Below, one piece after another: positions 63,408-64,000 of a stretch of DNA of 64,000 bases (within the stretch, counting starts at the first letter, position 1; every line of letters begins with the position of its first letter). The notes under the pieces were generated by a model. It did not search any database. It had not been told where the DNA came from and saw nothing but the letters and a program-made list of their open reading frames with translations. The stretch spans positions 434,001 to 498,000 of the forward strand of contig NC_014136.1 of NCBI RefSeq assembly GCF_000092505.1, read 5' to 3'. The stretch is from Leuconostoc kimchii IMSNU 11154. Its GTDB lineage: Bacteria > Bacillota > Bacilli > Lactobacillales > Lactobacillaceae. The position numbers and the translations under genes were made by a program.

Positions 63408-63416
63408 ATTATACCA
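63408..63416 (-). promoter_or_regulatory. Extended -10 of the xseA operon (leaderless type)
   Basis: TGG plus perfect TATAAT (63408-63413), six nt (63402-63407) before the ATG. A TTGTAT -35 lies 16 nt further upstream. Confidence 0.7.
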
Positions 63417-63433
63417 TTATTATGCAGACATAC

Positions 63434-63456
63434 AAAAAGCATAGATAACTATGCTT
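63434..63456 (-). terminator. camS terminator
   Basis: AAGCATAG/CTATGCTT arms around TTAT, followed on the minus strand by five T; overlaps the camS stop codon. Confidence 0.8.
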
Positions 63457-64000
63457 AATCGAGAAGTGTAATTGTAAAAGTTTTGTCATTCGTATTACGC
63501 GTTAGTATAGCTTGTAATTCATTCGCTGTTTTAACTATGATACGGACTGGCACATTACTTGGTAAAAACTTTAAAGCAGATTGCGATACATAAGTTGTGA
63601 AGCTATCAATTTCTGTTTGGCTATAGAATTGCGTCGTTACGGTAACATTCATACTAGTTAATGTGCCCGCCTTAAAGTTAGCCACAGCCGTTGCTCCAGC
63701 GATGTTTGGAAAGAAGTTAGCAACATCATTTTTAAAATTAGCAAAACCATTATTCTCGTCGTTGCCTAATTTAGACGTGTCAGTTGATTCTTTCGGGAGC
63801 ACAATAGATTTGTCATTAACATCTGTCCACGCCTTTAAATCTGTCCCTTTGTCACTTGTTGATTCAGCATAGAAGCTACCTGGCGCTAATGAATCTGAGG
63901 GCGAATTGGCATACATCGCAATCACAATTGGTACATCTTGTGGCACACCAGATTGCTGACGCACTTTTTGAATGATTTTAGGTGCAATTTTTCGACCATA
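63455..64000 (-). CDS. camS: CamS family sex-pheromone lipoprotein, 3' part
   Basis: The reading frame stays open to the window edge, so only the C-terminal 181 codons are present; the lipoprotein signal and pheromone segment are outside. YGRKIAPKIIQKVRQQ, DSLAPGSFYAES, FFPNIAGATAVANF and MNVTVTTQFYSQTEIDSF match the CamS/YerH family C-terminus, anchored proteins whose signal peptides yield pheromones in enterococci and staphylococci. Whether a pheromone exists here cannot be judged. Confidence 0.88.
   Translation of the reverse strand, partial: YGRKIAPKIIQKVRQQSGVPQDVPIVIAMYANSPSDSLAPGSFYAESTSDKGTDLKAWTDVNDKSIVLPKESTDTSKLGNDENNGFANFKNDVANFFPNIAGATAVANFKAGTLTSMNVTVTTQFYSQTEIDSFTTYVSQSALKFLPSNVPVRIIVKTANELQAILTRNTNDKTFTITLLD

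Overview
The window looks like a contiguous core-chromosome segment of a low-GC heterofermentative lactic acid bacterium. Leuconostoc or a close relative is the best guess. The reasons are the AT-rich codon use, the dcw cluster layout (mraZ to divIVA followed by T-box-controlled ileS), the prpC-pknB-rsgA-rpe-thiN-rpmB order, and a large secreted hydrolase built of glucan/choline-binding-type repeats. No transposase, integrase, CRISPR array, rRNA operon or prophage module was seen. The genus is inferred by eye, not from a search.

Layout. 1-2.4 kb: a partial hydratase gene behind an Ile-codon attenuator, two paralogous ECF transporter S components flanking a tRNA-Arg(CCT) on the other strand, and an orphan PTS EIIB behind a cre-like site. 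2.5-19.5 kb, all on the minus strand: ileS with a T-box leader, then (in transcription order from the right) DUF3397, mraZ-rsmH-ftsL-pbp2x-mraY-murD-murG-divIB-ftsA-ftsZ-sepF-yggT-ylmH-divIVA. 19.6-36.2 kb: a small DUF4044-like membrane gene, then fakA-like, asp23, rpmB, trxA, thiN, rpe, rsgA, pknB, prpC, rsmB, fmt, priA, ysxC, clpX and tig. 36.4-39.0 kb: a secreted Amidase_5-type wall hydrolase. 39.2-50 kb: an acetoin/diacetyl-reductase-like SDR and a concentration of NAD salvage genes (nadR, pnuC, nnrD, pncB, nadE), interleaved with msrB, pepV, exoA, a DEDDh exonuclease, a GNAT and tsaE. 50-64 kb: a MucBP-like protein without signal peptide, sepM-like protease, coaD, rsmD, ylbG, ftsW, an M42 peptidase, gpmA, an NCS2 purine permease, recN-argR-tlyA-ispA-xseB-xseA, and a partial camS.

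How the parts work together. The dcw block supplies lipid II synthesis (murD, mraY, murG), septal polymerisation (pbp2x, with ftsW elsewhere) and the divisome (ftsA, ftsZ, sepF, divIVA, divIB, ftsL). The PASTA kinase/phosphatase pair probably monitors the same wall. The NAD genes give two salvage routes: nicotinamide riboside through PnuC and NadR, and nicotinate through PncB and NadE with repair by NnrD.

Most interesting signals: (i) a 19-codon Thr/Ile leader peptide with competing antiterminator and terminator in front of the hydratase; (ii) at least five genes (xseA, tsaE, priA, prpC, rsgA) whose -10 box ends exactly 6 nt before ATG with no Shine-Dalgarno, implying leaderless mRNAs; (iii) a helix-turn-helix-like segment in the juxtamembrane region of the PASTA kinase; (iv) a cysteine-free IleRS whose C-terminal zinc ligands are gone; (v) the nadR start codon buried in a perfect hairpin; (vi) an untracked 56-residue two-helix membrane protein beside a tRNA-like relic.
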